From Aotearoamyces nothofagi (taxonomy: Eukaryota; Ascomycota; Leotiomycetes; Leotiales; Tympanidaceae): 64,000 nt of DNA. Of the stretch, positions 11,850 to 22,740 are shown in pieces (position 1 is the first letter of the stretch; the number at the start of each line of letters is the position of its first letter). A program made the translations under genes and the position numbers. Below the pieces are notes generated by a model. It was given only the letters and a program-made list of their open reading frames with translations, made no database searches and had not been told where the DNA came from. The stretch spans positions 744,001-808,000 of the forward strand of contig JADDTR010000008.1 of NCBI GenBank assembly GCA_015345905.1, read 5' to 3'.

Positions 11850-13974
11850 ATGGCAGTTCCATCGCAGTTTGCCTACAGAACACTGAAGGGTATTGGCATC
11901 ACGAATGCTGCGCCTGTCTATGCGCCTTTGCCTGGGTTTCAGAAACCGGAAGGTAATTCACGCTGCTGCACCTATTCGCCTTGTGGCAGATACTTTGCAT
12001 GGGCTGCAAATGATGGTGTTACGGTCGTCGATTCCAAGGCTGGCAATGTCGTTACAAGCCTGCCGACACCGAATGTTTACGAACTTGGGTTTTCCCCTCG
12101 TGGGTCGTATCTTATAACTTGGGAGCGACCTTCAAAAGACGAGGCTGGTGACGCAGTCAAGAATCTCAAAGTCTGGCATACGGTTGAGGAGCTTGCAGAT
12201 GGTGCCGAGAAGCAAGTCGTAGGCCGGTTCGTGCAGAGAAACCAGACTGGCTGGAACCTTCAATACACTTTCGACGAGCGGTATTGCGCCCGCGTTGTTA
12301 CCAATGAGGTTCAATTCTACGAAAGTGGAGATTTGGGCACCGTATGGAATAAACTGCGAGCTGAAGGTGTTTCCGATTTTGCCATCTCACCAGGCCATAA
12401 TTACTCTGTCGCAGTTTTCATTCCAGAACGCAAGGTGCGCGCAGTTAATCTAGTTTGATGAGATTATACTAACAACTGCTTAGGGCCAACCTGCTGCTGT
12501 GAAGGTGTTTAACGTCCCTCAATTCACCACCCCGGTTTCCCAGAAGACATTCTTCAGGGGCGATAAGGTGCAGTTTAAATGGAATAAGTTGGGAACCACT
12601 TTGATTGTTCTTGCGCACACAGATGTTGATAAGACTGGCAAGAGCTATTACGGCGAAACCACGCTGTATGTACTAAGCGCCAATGGAGGATTCGATTCAA
12701 GAATTACGTTGGATAAGGAGGGTCCGATTCATGACGTAGAATGGTCTCCTAACTCTAAGGAATTTGGAGTTATTTACGGTTATATGCCGGCTAAGACCAC
12801 AATTTTCAACCAGCGAGCTGTTGCGACTTATACCTTTCCACTTGGCCCGAGGAACACAATCCTTTTCTCACCTACTGGACGATTCGTTCTAGTTGCTGGA
12901 TTCGGTAACTTGGCAGGCCAGATGGACATCTATGATCTAGAGAAGGACTACCGAAAGGTGTGCACAATTGAGGGAGGTAACCCAAGTGTCTGCGAGTGGA
13001 GTCCAGATGGTAAATACATCTTGACAGCAACCACCAGCCCTCGCCTGCGTGTCGACAACGGAATTCGATTGTGGCATGTTGGAGGATCCATCATGTATAA
13101 CGAAGATATGGTTGAGCTCTACCATGTCACATGGCGCCCTCAGCCAGCTGATGTCTTCCCGTCTGGAGATCCGCTATCACCGGTCCCAACCCCCCATTCT
13201 TCGGCCGTTGCATATCTTGGTACTGTCAAGACACCGTCCAAGCCTGCCGGCGCATACAGACCTCCCGGGGCTCGTGGCACTTCCACTCCATTACACTTTA
13301 AGCGTGAAGATGAAGGTGGTGCGGCCCATATTGTTAGCAACGGCACCTCCCTTGTATCATCAAATGGCTTTGGAAAGTCTCGAAGACAGATACCCGGAGC
13401 TGAAACTGTTGAAACTAGCTTGCCTCTAGGAGCTACGCCAGCTAATGCTCCTGTCCCAGGAACTGCGGAAGGTGATGAGAACTTGTCGAAGGCTGCTTTG
13501 AAGAACAAGAAGAAGCGTGAAGCAAAGAAGGCTAAGGATGCTGAGGCTAAGGCAGCTGGTCTTGTAGTGGCCCCTGAAGCGCATGGAAACTCCAGCGACT
13601 CGCGTAGCCCTGATAGGCGCGACCGTAGAGATCATGAACGCAGTCGCTCAAAGGGTGATGGCCAAGCCCAGCAACCTCAGCGAGGCAATCTAGGGAGAGC
13701 CAATGGTCCCCCATCAACCCCAATGGGCCACTTGTCCATTGCCTCTGCCCCAGTCCGCTCAGCCGTTGCCGAAGCTCCTGAGCTCCTGGTGATGTCTCCC
13801 AACGGCGGTAGCCCAGGAGCGAAGAAGCTGCGAGGCCTACAGAAGAAGATCAGGGCAATCGAGGATCTTGAGATGAGACTTGCTGGTGGAGAGAAGCTTG
13901 AAGATACTCAAATGAAAAAGATTGGCACAAAATCTTCCGTTCAAAAGGAGTTGGATGCCTTGGAAAGGGAATAA
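11850..13974 (+). CDS. Eukaryotic translation initiation factor 2A (eIF2A)
   Basis: This two-exon gene has exons at 11850-12434 and 12484-13974. The 49-nt intron has a CTAAC branch site and TAG acceptor. The product is 691 aa. The first 430 or so residues form a WD-type beta-propeller with family motifs such as YSPCGRYFAWA, ILFSPTGRFVLVAGFGNL and CEWSPDGKYILTATTSPRL. After that comes a linker with a PAGAYRPPGARG segment, then a lysine-rich helix (KNKKKREAKKAKDAEAKAAG). The C-terminus is a helical stretch with KKLRGLQKKIRAIEDLEMRL. This is the standard eIF2A layout, close to the roughly 640-aa yeast protein. eIF2A is a cytosolic factor that can deliver initiator tRNA to the 40S subunit on selected mRNAs. 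The gene converges with the MFS transporter downstream. Confidence 0.96.
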
Positions 13975-14647
13975 TGGAGTCCGGTTCTCCTTCTCGGTTA
14001 TTACACCGGCACGGATTAGGAGCATACTCGGCGTCAACATGGCTTTATCCAGTTAAAAGTGTGGTAGCATCATCTATCTGGATTTACAATGTTATACCGG
14101 ACATAGCATGATCGTAATTCATGGCCATTTGATGGCCGTTTGCCCTTGACGGATAAGGGCATGACATTCGTAAATAGATAGATAAATAAGAAGACTTTCC
14201 TACCAGCCTAGATTACCCTATACTCTTAACATTGCTATTGGTTTTCCCAGCTATGCTTCGTGAGCATCTTTCCAAACGTTAGATTCATAGAATGGAGCGG
14301 AGCATCTGTTCGCGCCTGTGATTTATCATCAATCCATTACCCTATTATCTCTCATATATCTATGAAATGGAATAGTATGCAAACACTCCTTAGCAAGGAG
14401 TGTTTGCAGATTGACGATTTATCGTTAGACGTGGTAGGGCTTCTGCGCTTCTCGATACTACTGATGTAGCACTGGAGCAGAAAATATCTAAGTCCTGATG
14501 AAAGCCCTGTGTCTATAACCATAGCCCAGTAAGAAGGTGTGATAACATTGTATATCAGGCACGTATCCATGAATAGCTCGATCCATCTGAATATGCCTTT
14601 TGGTTACTCCAACGCCAGCTCAATCTCACTATCCATGCAGATACTGC
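13975..14647. other. Convergent 3' region between eIF2A and the MFS gene
   Basis: This AT-rich stretch receives the 3' ends of two convergent genes. It holds a perfect hairpin, listed separately. I see no gene. Confidence 0.6.
14378..14408. repeat. Perfect inverted repeat: 14-bp stem, 3-nt loop
   Basis: TGCAAACACTCCTT is followed by AGC and then by its exact reverse complement. It could form a strong hairpin in RNA from either strand. It lies about 400 bp past the eIF2A stop and 240 bp past the MFS stop. It could act in 3' end formation or be the remnant of a small inverted-repeat element. Confidence 0.85.
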
Positions 14648-16658
14648 CTAGCAGCGATTGCTAACAGACCTTACCAAGGCATTTCCCTCTACATTCTTAC
14701 TGCCTGTGTCTTTCTCCACATCCTCCACCACAGCTCCACGGGCAGGCTTCTTCCTTTTCAGATTCTTTTTATCAATCTTCGCCTGATCCTCTCTCATCTG
14801 TCTGATCAACGGACTTCTCTCACGAATCTTCCTACCCATAAAATAAAACACAAACGGGATAGGGATCAAGAAAACCTCTACAAGTCCAAGAAATGTACCA
14901 GCCCATTGAGGAGTCATTGCTTTATACATCGCAGTTCCAGCTAAAGGAAGTGAGCCGCCAAATAATGAACGGACGACGCTGTTTCCTGCCAGTGCAGATG
15001 CGGAATATACACCATAACAGCTCGCTATATAGTTGCTAGCATAAATGAAAACGAGCGTGTTACCGGCGCCGAATGGCACTCCGGCTAGCAAACTCCAGAT
15101 CCAGTGGATGCGGACAGGAAGAGAAGTCCAGGAAAAGACGAGTTGACCAACGGGCACAAGAATAGCTGCAATGCATATAATGGAGACAGCTGCTTCCGGC
15201 GCCACTTTGCCAGTTTTGGGGTCCTTAGCATGTGAGTTGATTAGTTTACGCGCGAGAGGCTCGGAGCAGATGACAATCATGGTTCCGATACCGAGACCAG
15301 CAAAGGAAAGACCACTGATTCCAGGAGACCAGCCACGGATATCGGTAAAAATGAGAGGATATGCGACGAAGCAGAGATACATGACGCCGTAGACTATGCC
15401 AATATAAAGGTCCCAGAACCATAGGATTGGCTCACCTAACGTGAGTAGGAAAGGTCGGGAAAGATTGATCTTGAGTATGTGTATGATTGACTGTCTTTGG
15501 TCATAGCGACACCACCAGCGGTCATCGCCAGTTTCTTTACGACGTCTGGCCGCCTTTTTCTTCAGGATAGCAGGTGCATAAGTCTCTTTCACGGAAGAAC
15601 ATGCAATCCATGCAACACCAGCCAAAATCAAAATAATCCAGTTGGTCCATCGCCAACCGAGATACTCATAGGTAAATCCACCGATTAGAGGTCCTGTTAT
15701 AGGTCCGTTCATAGGACCAATAGACCATATAGAGAAGGCAAGTGCACGGTGTTCCTCATCTGAGATATCCGCGACTGTACCAGGAGAGTTTGAAATCATA
15801 ACAGATCCTGCCATGCCACTGGTTGTGCCGTTAGCCGGTAATTCTTGGGGGCAAAATGAGATGAACATACCCGAAAAATCGAACTATTATAACCTCTGAT
15901 AGTGATGTTGCTAAAGCGCAGGGGATCACCAGAATAACAAAAACAATAACGCTTCCGATATAGATTGGCCGACGCCCATATATTTCACTTAAAGGTGCTA
16001 GTATTAAGCTGCCGCAAGCAAGACCGACAAGATATGTTGTAACGCCGAGCGTTGCAAGAGCCTCGCTGGCCACACCAAATTCCTTCATCATGCCCGGCAT
16101 GCCACTAGTATAACTAGTTGAATTCATAATGATGACCCAGGTCCCAAAAGACACTACACCTGTCACCCATCCACGATACCATATCGGCCAGTTTCTCGGA
16201 TTATCAGGATCGTTGGGTTCAAAGTCGACCTCGAAGTCGGGCATCCGAGAACCGGTTGTACCTATCGAGGTTGCTGTACGTGTATGAGTCAACGGACGCG
16301 CCAAGTGCTCTGCAGGAGTCTCTAGGTCTGGTGTGAGGGCACGTTCGAGAGCAGCGAGTGGATCTGGATTGGGATCCACAGAACCGGAATCGACAGAGGT
16401 TCTTGTTGATATTGAGGGCGAGGAAGATCGAGGATGATTGCATGGAGTTGAGTTCTTCTCCGGGTCTGTGGAGGAAGCCATTACGGACGTTGGTGGTTGC
16501 GGACCGTGCAAATCTTTCTCCGGATCTAAATATTCTGCCATTTTTGGACGTATTAGATGTCGTTTCCAATAAATATAGGTAGCCCAGGTTGCGAGAATCT
16601 TTTTAAGTGGCCAATTTGCCAACGCACAAATAACTGTGCGCAATCGTTGATGGCTCAA
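14648..16658 (-). CDS. MFS transporter, DHA1 drug/polyamine-type
   Basis: This two-exon gene has exons at 16658-15871 and 15818-14648. The 52-nt intron has a GTATGT donor and CAG acceptor. Splicing restores the family signature RFFGGMAGSVMISNSPGTVA exactly across the junction. The open frame gives 652 aa. However, the methionine at 16541 (MAEYLDPEKDL) is a more usual start and would give 613 aa. A hydrophilic N-terminal tail is followed by DPDNPRNWPIWYRGWVTGVV, then twelve likely membrane helices. The loop NSPGTVADISDEEHRALAFS and the motif PLSEIYGRRPIYIGS mark the fungal DHA1 proton antiporters that export drugs or polyamines at the plasma membrane. No resistance or biosynthetic gene is adjacent, so the substrate is unknown. 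Confidence 0.92.
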
Positions 16659-19559
16659 GCAAAGTCAAATATATTGAAGTATGTCGAAAGACGCTGAAGG
16701 ATGTTGTAGTATGTTGATGCTTTTGATCTGTATTCAGCAAAGGTGTGCTTCACGGGGCATGTGATAAGACTAGGTTATATAGAGAGCAAATGGTGTTATC
16801 TGCGGGTATTCCACTTAGTCTCGTCCCCCGCATGAAGCTGACTGATGTAGGAGCGGGCCAGAAATTTGAAAAAAAAAGTGCAAGGGATGGAAAGAGAAGA
16901 AGGGCAGCGCGTCAGTACGTCAGTATGCTCATTATAGTTGATGAAGAATTAAGGATACAACGACGAAGAGTTGCAATTGACAATGACAGTGCACATAAAA
17001 CAGAGCAGAAGCGACAACGAGGAGAGAAATGGCAATTAATAGGGCCAAGGAGAGGAAATGCCATAGTATTTTGCACGCCCAGTGGGGCGATCTCAGGTTA
17101 AGCATGGGCGGAAACGACCCGTTGGAGGTGCTGGAGCCCCAGACGCATCTGAAAGATATGGGTAAGGACAAGAGAAACGCAAGTCTCTCTCTTTCCTTTT
17201 TTCCATTCCCGATATTGATAGCATAGCCTCCAAAGAGGGAGTGGTACTCAGCAGTCTTCTTGAGACAGAAACGCGCGAGACACTGTGTACAGGATCTTAT
17301 TCTCTCTCCATCCATCCATCAGACGGGTCTGGCTGAAGAGTACCGTACTGTTGAGTATAGTTTCTCGTACAAGGACGAATCTAGGATGCCTTGACTCATG
17401 CTATAGCGCTGGGCAGGGCAGTGGGCAGTGGCGGACGGAGAGCTGGAAGGGTTGCATCTTCACTGCGGAATGAACATCCTTCAGCTGGGATCCCGGGGGT
17501 GTTGTGAGTCGGGGGTGAGGATGTGAAGATGTAAGCCGGGTGCGACGCCGGGATGTGACGCCCGTCGCCGTGCCGAATTGCCGTGAAGGCTTACAGGAAC
17601 ACGGGGGCCGCTAGTCCGCACGAGGATTGGAACAGGCGCCGTGCCATGGCCATCTCCTCTCCGATTCTCCGATTCTCTACGTCCTGCGCCCGTGGCTTAC
17701 GTCCATGTCTTGGAGCATGTCTTATCGAGGCATCTGTGCTTTATTAGCCAGTGATTACCTAAGTCGGCCCGTTATCTCCTCCCCATACCCCGTGTCCCGT
17801 GCCCCGTGCCCCGTGCCCAACCTCAAGCTAAGCGGCCGAACAATACTCCGTCACTGTCCGTGCACGTACAAGTCCATATCTAGTATAGTGGGCACATAGG
17901 TACCTACCTTAGACACACTGCGGCAGCGATATAAGGCACTCTCCTTACCTTGTGAGGCTCAAGCACTCAGACTTCGCAGCTCGAATAGAAACCCTCCCGG
18001 AAGAGTTGCTTGATAGAAGCAGAAGATGTCTCCATCTCAGGACCTTGTTACTTAATCAATGGCTCACCACTCGTAGTTCCGTTGACGCTCCACCGGGGCT
18101 GGCAAGATCATGATTTCTGTTGCAAACTGGAGCCAGGTCAGCGTTTATTGCTAGAGCTGATGAGTTCTGATAATCAATTTAGAAGTATAGTAGAGGTGCC
18201 GTGCTGTGCAGCCCATGATTCTCACACACTTGTTGTTGCTGTAAGTACATCTTCTCTTTTCATCAATGCATATCCAGCCCAAAGGTCGCAGCTTCCAAGA
18301 CATCATGGAGCAGACGCAGGTCTAAGCCTTCACATACAAGACCGATTTATACAACTTCCTCGCACCGGTTCTTAGGGGTGTTGCTGTTCGTTCAGTGTGA
18401 ACGAGCAGCAAGTCATCAATGTCAGGATTGCCCGCAAAGCACGAGACATGCTATTGATGCCAAGCTGCAGTAACAAACCGGGAGGGTTTCTCTAAATTCT
18501 TTAGCCAGTTGGCTACTTACGGTGCAAAAATAAAGATTCAACGGTCCAAGAGACTGCAAAGCTCCATAGCCCGTCGAATTACTACGTTGGTTAGTATGAA
18601 ATGGACCTTTTAAGATATATCTACTCTTTACCAATCTCATTGCTGTCAACTTTTCCTTGATGGCGTGGATGGCTAGGGAGAGGCAAGATGTCCTGATTTT
18701 CTATAACCTTGATAGCGAGAGTAAGTAACAGCCTCCTATTCTCATATAAGGATACTCGAAACTTGCTGTCTTAACGCCGACAATTGTATCTGGACAGCAA
18801 GGCTGAGAAAATGGCGTGTCTATACAACTATCGTAGACTATGGTAGCGACGCCGTCCATAGCTCACTCAATCTCTCCCGCACCGCAACCTTGACGAGCTA
18901 TTGACCCTATCAGTGAGAATAGCTAATTTGTATTTAAATGACGCGTTCTCTACAAAGCGCGCTGAAGCCCTCGCGCCATCGCACCATCGTACAGGTCATT
19001 TATTTCTATTTGCAGGTGGGCGCATGCTTTCATTCCTTATCTCGTCTCGAAGCCGTCCATTCTGGAATTTGGGCTTTTGGTAATCTAAGATGCAATGAAT
19101 ACGGCCGTCGGAGAAAATCACGGTAGGTATTGATTGTCAGAACTGACCACTTCTAACGATAAATTGACTATGTAGTCGAGTATTAGCTAATCCGAGCTCT
19201 AATCCACCCCTCCTAAACTCCGATCTCCGCCGCCCCACAATCTTTTCATCGGCGATGTCGAAACTCCATCGGACATAACATCAAACCCTCTTAAAAGTCC
19301 TCTGGATATCTGGCATTTTGCTAATTATTGTCGGATATTGGGATTGATTCATGGTGTCATGCGTAAAATGCTTAGAAACATGACGGCATACAAAACATAC
19401 GATCGAGGGAAGGCGTGAAAGGTTAGGAGGGTACAGTTAAGTTTATGATATAAGGGATGCAACGGCTCAGGTGAAAAATATTATTTGCCTTTTAAACCTG
19501 AATAATCATTATAATCTTGGATAGACCATCGTATCACTCGAATAGTTTAGCAATACACC
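16659..19559. other. Intergenic: promoter side of the MFS and SDR genes
   Basis: I see no supported gene in about 2.9 kb. Small open frames near 17.6 and 18.0 kb lack any family resemblance or splice-extended continuation. A 7-bp tandem repeat lies at 17788-17815. The stretch just upstream of 19560 is AT-rich and is probably the promoter of the SDR gene. Confidence 0.55.
17788..17815. repeat. (CCCCGTG)4 minisatellite-like run
   Basis: Four 7-bp units lie in tandem, with one T-for-C change in the second unit, in non-coding DNA. Confidence 0.9.
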
Positions 19560-20677
19560 ATGGCTCCTTATAACAAAGATACAACCTCAGAAGAGCTGGC
19601 AGCAGCTCTCGCAGACCAAATTAAAGGAAAGGTGGTTCTCGTCACCGGCGTTTCTCCAGGCGGGATAGGAGCCTATTTTGTTAAATACATCTCCATATAC
19701 CAACCAAAGCTCCTAATTCTCGCAACGAGGGACACCACGAAGGCAGAAGCAACAGCAAAGGCCGTCTCTGAGATAGCTCCAGGTGTGCAGACACGTGTAT
19801 TGAAGCTCGACTTGGCATCCCAGGAGCAGATTCGCAGAGCCGCAGCAGAAGTTAATGCTTACCCCGAATCTATCGATGTTCTAGTCAACAATGCCGCAGT
19901 GATGGCGGTTCCATATGCCCTTACTAAAGACGGACTCGAGAGCCAGTTTGGTGTTTGCCATATTGGGCATTTCTTGTTCACAAATCTCATCATGGGCAAG
20001 CTTCTAGCATCAGGACCAGGTGCCCGAGTCGTCAGTATAAGCAGCGACGGAAATCGCCTGGGTCCAATTCGGTTTGACGACTTGGGCTTCGATGTAAGTT
20101 ACTAGAACGCTCCATGGTCCATGACGCTGATGATTTTCAAGAACGGTAAGACGTACGATAAATGGCGAGCCTATGGCCAAGCAAAAACTGCGAATGCCTT
20201 ATTTGCAGTTTCGCTCGCTAAGAAGCTAGGCAGCAAAGGATTGCTGGCTGTCAGTGTCCATCCTGGAGTTGTGCCATCAAATCTTGCGGCCCATATGACA
20301 GACGCCGATTTTTCTGCGCTCAGTGAGTTACCCCAGTAAACCAGGCCTGCTATCTTCTAACCTTCGCAGATGCCGTAGATAAATCGCTAGGCAACCCCGA
20401 AGGTTGGTGGAAAGAGTTCCCGTACATAACGACATCTCAAGGCACAGCAACACATATCTTCGCCGCATTCGATCCCAGTGTCAAGAGTATGCCTTACCAG
20501 TCTTGGAATGTTGTGGATAACAATGCTGATCCCATTACAGATTACAACGGGAGATATTTCTCTGAAGCTCAGCCTCACCCCGTGGAGCTGGTGAAAGCGT
20601 GGGCTAGAGATGAAGTTGATGCAGAAAGGCTGTGGAAGCTGAGCGAGGAGATTGTTGGCCAGAAATTCACGTACTAG
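19560..20677 (+). CDS. Short-chain dehydrogenase/reductase (retinol dehydrogenase/WWOX-like)
   Basis: The gene has four exons: 19560-20093, 20142-20322, 20370-20486 and 20541-20677. The introns are 48, 47 and 54 nt and the product is 322 aa. The last intron is a multiple of three without stops, so the frame also reads through it. I favour splicing because it has a GTATGC donor, a CTGAT branch site and an ACAG acceptor, and removing it restores a family-like FDPSVKNYNGRYF. The NAD(P)-binding motif is VTGVSPGGIGAYFVK (TGxxxGIG class). The NNAAVM motif and the active-site YGQAK (YxxxK) are present, as is HPGVVPSNLA. The serine expected before the YxxxK is supplied by VVSISSDGNRLG. These cytosolic or ER reductases act on diverse alcohols and ketones. 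The substrate is unknown. Confidence 0.92.
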
Positions 20678-21668
20678 TCTAGGATAGAATGGTGTGCAGG
20701 ACTATGCTCGTCCTCAATTAAAAGTATGTCAAATAAAAACGTTCGTGTTGCGCAGTAGTACTATTTCCCCCCTCATCTCTCTAAATTCGATCAGCTCTCT
20801 AGGGTGGTATTCAAGGACCGCGATCAGGATATAAGCTAAGGATATTGATTGTTGCAAGTAGACACGAACTCATGGGCTGTGGTGTTTTGTAATGCTTGAT
20901 TGCTGGAAGCCTTAAGATACAAAGGTTGTTGGAGACAGAATATGATGTTGCGAAGGGTAACGTTATAACGAATTATGAACAAAAGAAGGAGGGCCATTGT
21001 TTGAAGTCTTGTTGGCTAATACTGATAGGTAAGTCAAACATATACCATGTAGAGAAGGGTTTACAATTCGACTTTTCAAGGAAGCTTTCTAGAACAGCTT
21101 TTATGATGTCCTATTTCTTCTCATTCTTTGCGGATTCCTTTGGCCGTGTTTCATAAGTAACGAGACACTCGGTGTCATTGAACAGAGGCCTCTCTCATCA
21201 ATAACTTATTTAGTAGAATAATATATGCGATCAAAAACCTTCTACTGATTCTAATACGCGCTTTTCATTTACTTATAGAGGATTAAGAGAAATTAGAATG
21301 CCCTTTGACGACGTGTAACGTCTACCTTCTTTCCAAATAAATGTGGTAAGGCACTCGAAGAGTCCGATTACCGATGATACCTCAATGTAAGTTACAAGAC
21401 TGAAAGCGCTACAACTACCTTATGACAAACTTTAATATTAATCAACAAAATGTCAATATGGTATATCAGTAATCAGATTATATACATACTCATAAAATCG
21501 AGGTATAGATCCAACAGAAGAATGTAGAAGAGGCCTGAGGCTCCTCTCATGACACAAGCGTTGCTAGACACGCTATTATAGACGTGAAATGCAATAACAT
21601 CAAATCGCCCTGCCCTCATCCAACTCCAAAATAAACCGCGCTCCCAAAAAAATCATCCCAAAAGAAAA
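20678..21668. other. AT-rich intergenic, no gene seen
   Basis: About 1 kb is low in GC, with only short spurious frames. It contains the terminator side of the SDR gene and the promoter of the small membrane protein. Confidence 0.55.
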
Positions 21669-22016
21669 ATGCCTTCCCTCCTCTCCATCATAAACCTCAT
21701 CGCATCCGCCACGTCCGCCATCGCAGCAGCCGGCGCTCTCTTCCGGCCCTCCACCCTCTCCGGCTCGCGCCATGCTTCGCCCGGCGAGCAATTCTACGCG
21801 CAGATGTACGCCGCGCGTTCTATTCCGCTGGGCATCCTAGCTGGCGTCCTGCCTCTCTGGACGCAGGAGCCCGTTGTTGCTTGCGTTTTGTACGCGGCTG
21901 GGGCTATCCAGGTTGCCGATGTGGCGATTGCGCTGGCCAAGAGGGATCGTAGCATGGCTGTCGGTGCGAGCGTTGGGGCGGCGGTGCATCTTGTTTCCGC
22001 CTGGCTGATGCTGTAG
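21669..22016 (+). CDS. Small four-helix membrane protein, DUF4267-like
   Basis: This single-exon gene of 115 aa has codon-like composition and is much richer in GC than the AT-rich DNA on either side. Four hydrophobic segments are visible: residues about 3-25, 46-62, 66-85 and 95-114. Polar patches such as SGSRHASPGEQFYAQMYAAR lie after the first helix, and AKRDRSMA before the last. Positively charged residues sit in the loops. The pattern, with an arginine after the YA-A motif and repeated alanine/glycine-rich helices, resembles the DUF4267 family of small fungal and bacterial membrane proteins of unknown role. The family call is from memory of its shape and is moderate. That it is a real gene is more secure. 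Confidence 0.65.
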   Translation: MPSLLSIINLIASATSAIAAAGALFRPSTLSGSRHASPGEQFYAQMYAARSIPLGILAGVLPLWTQEPVVACVLYAAGAIQVADVAIALAKRDRSMAVGASVGAAVHLVSAWLML

Positions 22017-22740
22017 GATGTTTGGGGGGGTCGGATTACCTAGAACTCTCTTCTTGTTCCCTATAGGAGCTGGCGAGTGGTGGTCTAGATTATAGTTATG
22101 AAACTGTAATATCAATTAAAATTTAACTGCCTAAGATAGTTATAGGATAATAGAATTTTAGAGATTCAATCTCTCGGAGTCCAACTCTACTTTATTTTAT
22201 AATATATTCTTTTAGACTTTTAGTTGAGTATCCGAAAATATTCATTTATTCCAAGTTTAAAAAAGTTCTAATCATAAAATTGATGATTTACTTATTCAAC
22301 TTTTAATTTAATATCTCTCTTGATAACTTGATCATGATTTTCTAGATAAAATGTAAACTTGAAAATTAGAGCTCCTTTAAATCGAGTTATATCAGCCCGA
22401 ACGGAACAAGATCCAAGAAGGGCCCTCATAAGTATTAAGCAGGTAAGGAAGGAGTGTGATTTCCATAGATCATATCTACCTATCATAGTTATATTGTCTG
22501 TTTGCCAGTACGGCAGGTAGTAGATATGAACGGCAAAGTCATGCATATCCGGGAAAGCCAAAGATTAAAATCAACGCCAAAAGAGTGGCATTCCATGCCT
22601 GCCCATCCAACCATTCCTTGCTCCAAGCCAATCCGAATTATCCCATTATCCATCTGCATTAATCGTATTTAACATCAGGTGCGGAAAATTGTCCAAATTG
22701 AGGGAACACGAACGCCCATATTACAATATACAACTATTCA
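22017..22740. other. AT-rich intergenic
   Basis: The stretch from about 22.05 to 22.4 kb is strongly AT-rich. No gene is recognised. It holds the 3' flanks of the small membrane protein and of the convergent zinc finger gene. Confidence 0.55.

Noticed and set aside
18010-18375. 121-codon open frame between the MFS and SDR genes
   Set aside because: It has no recognisable motif, no convincing promoter and no spliceable continuation.
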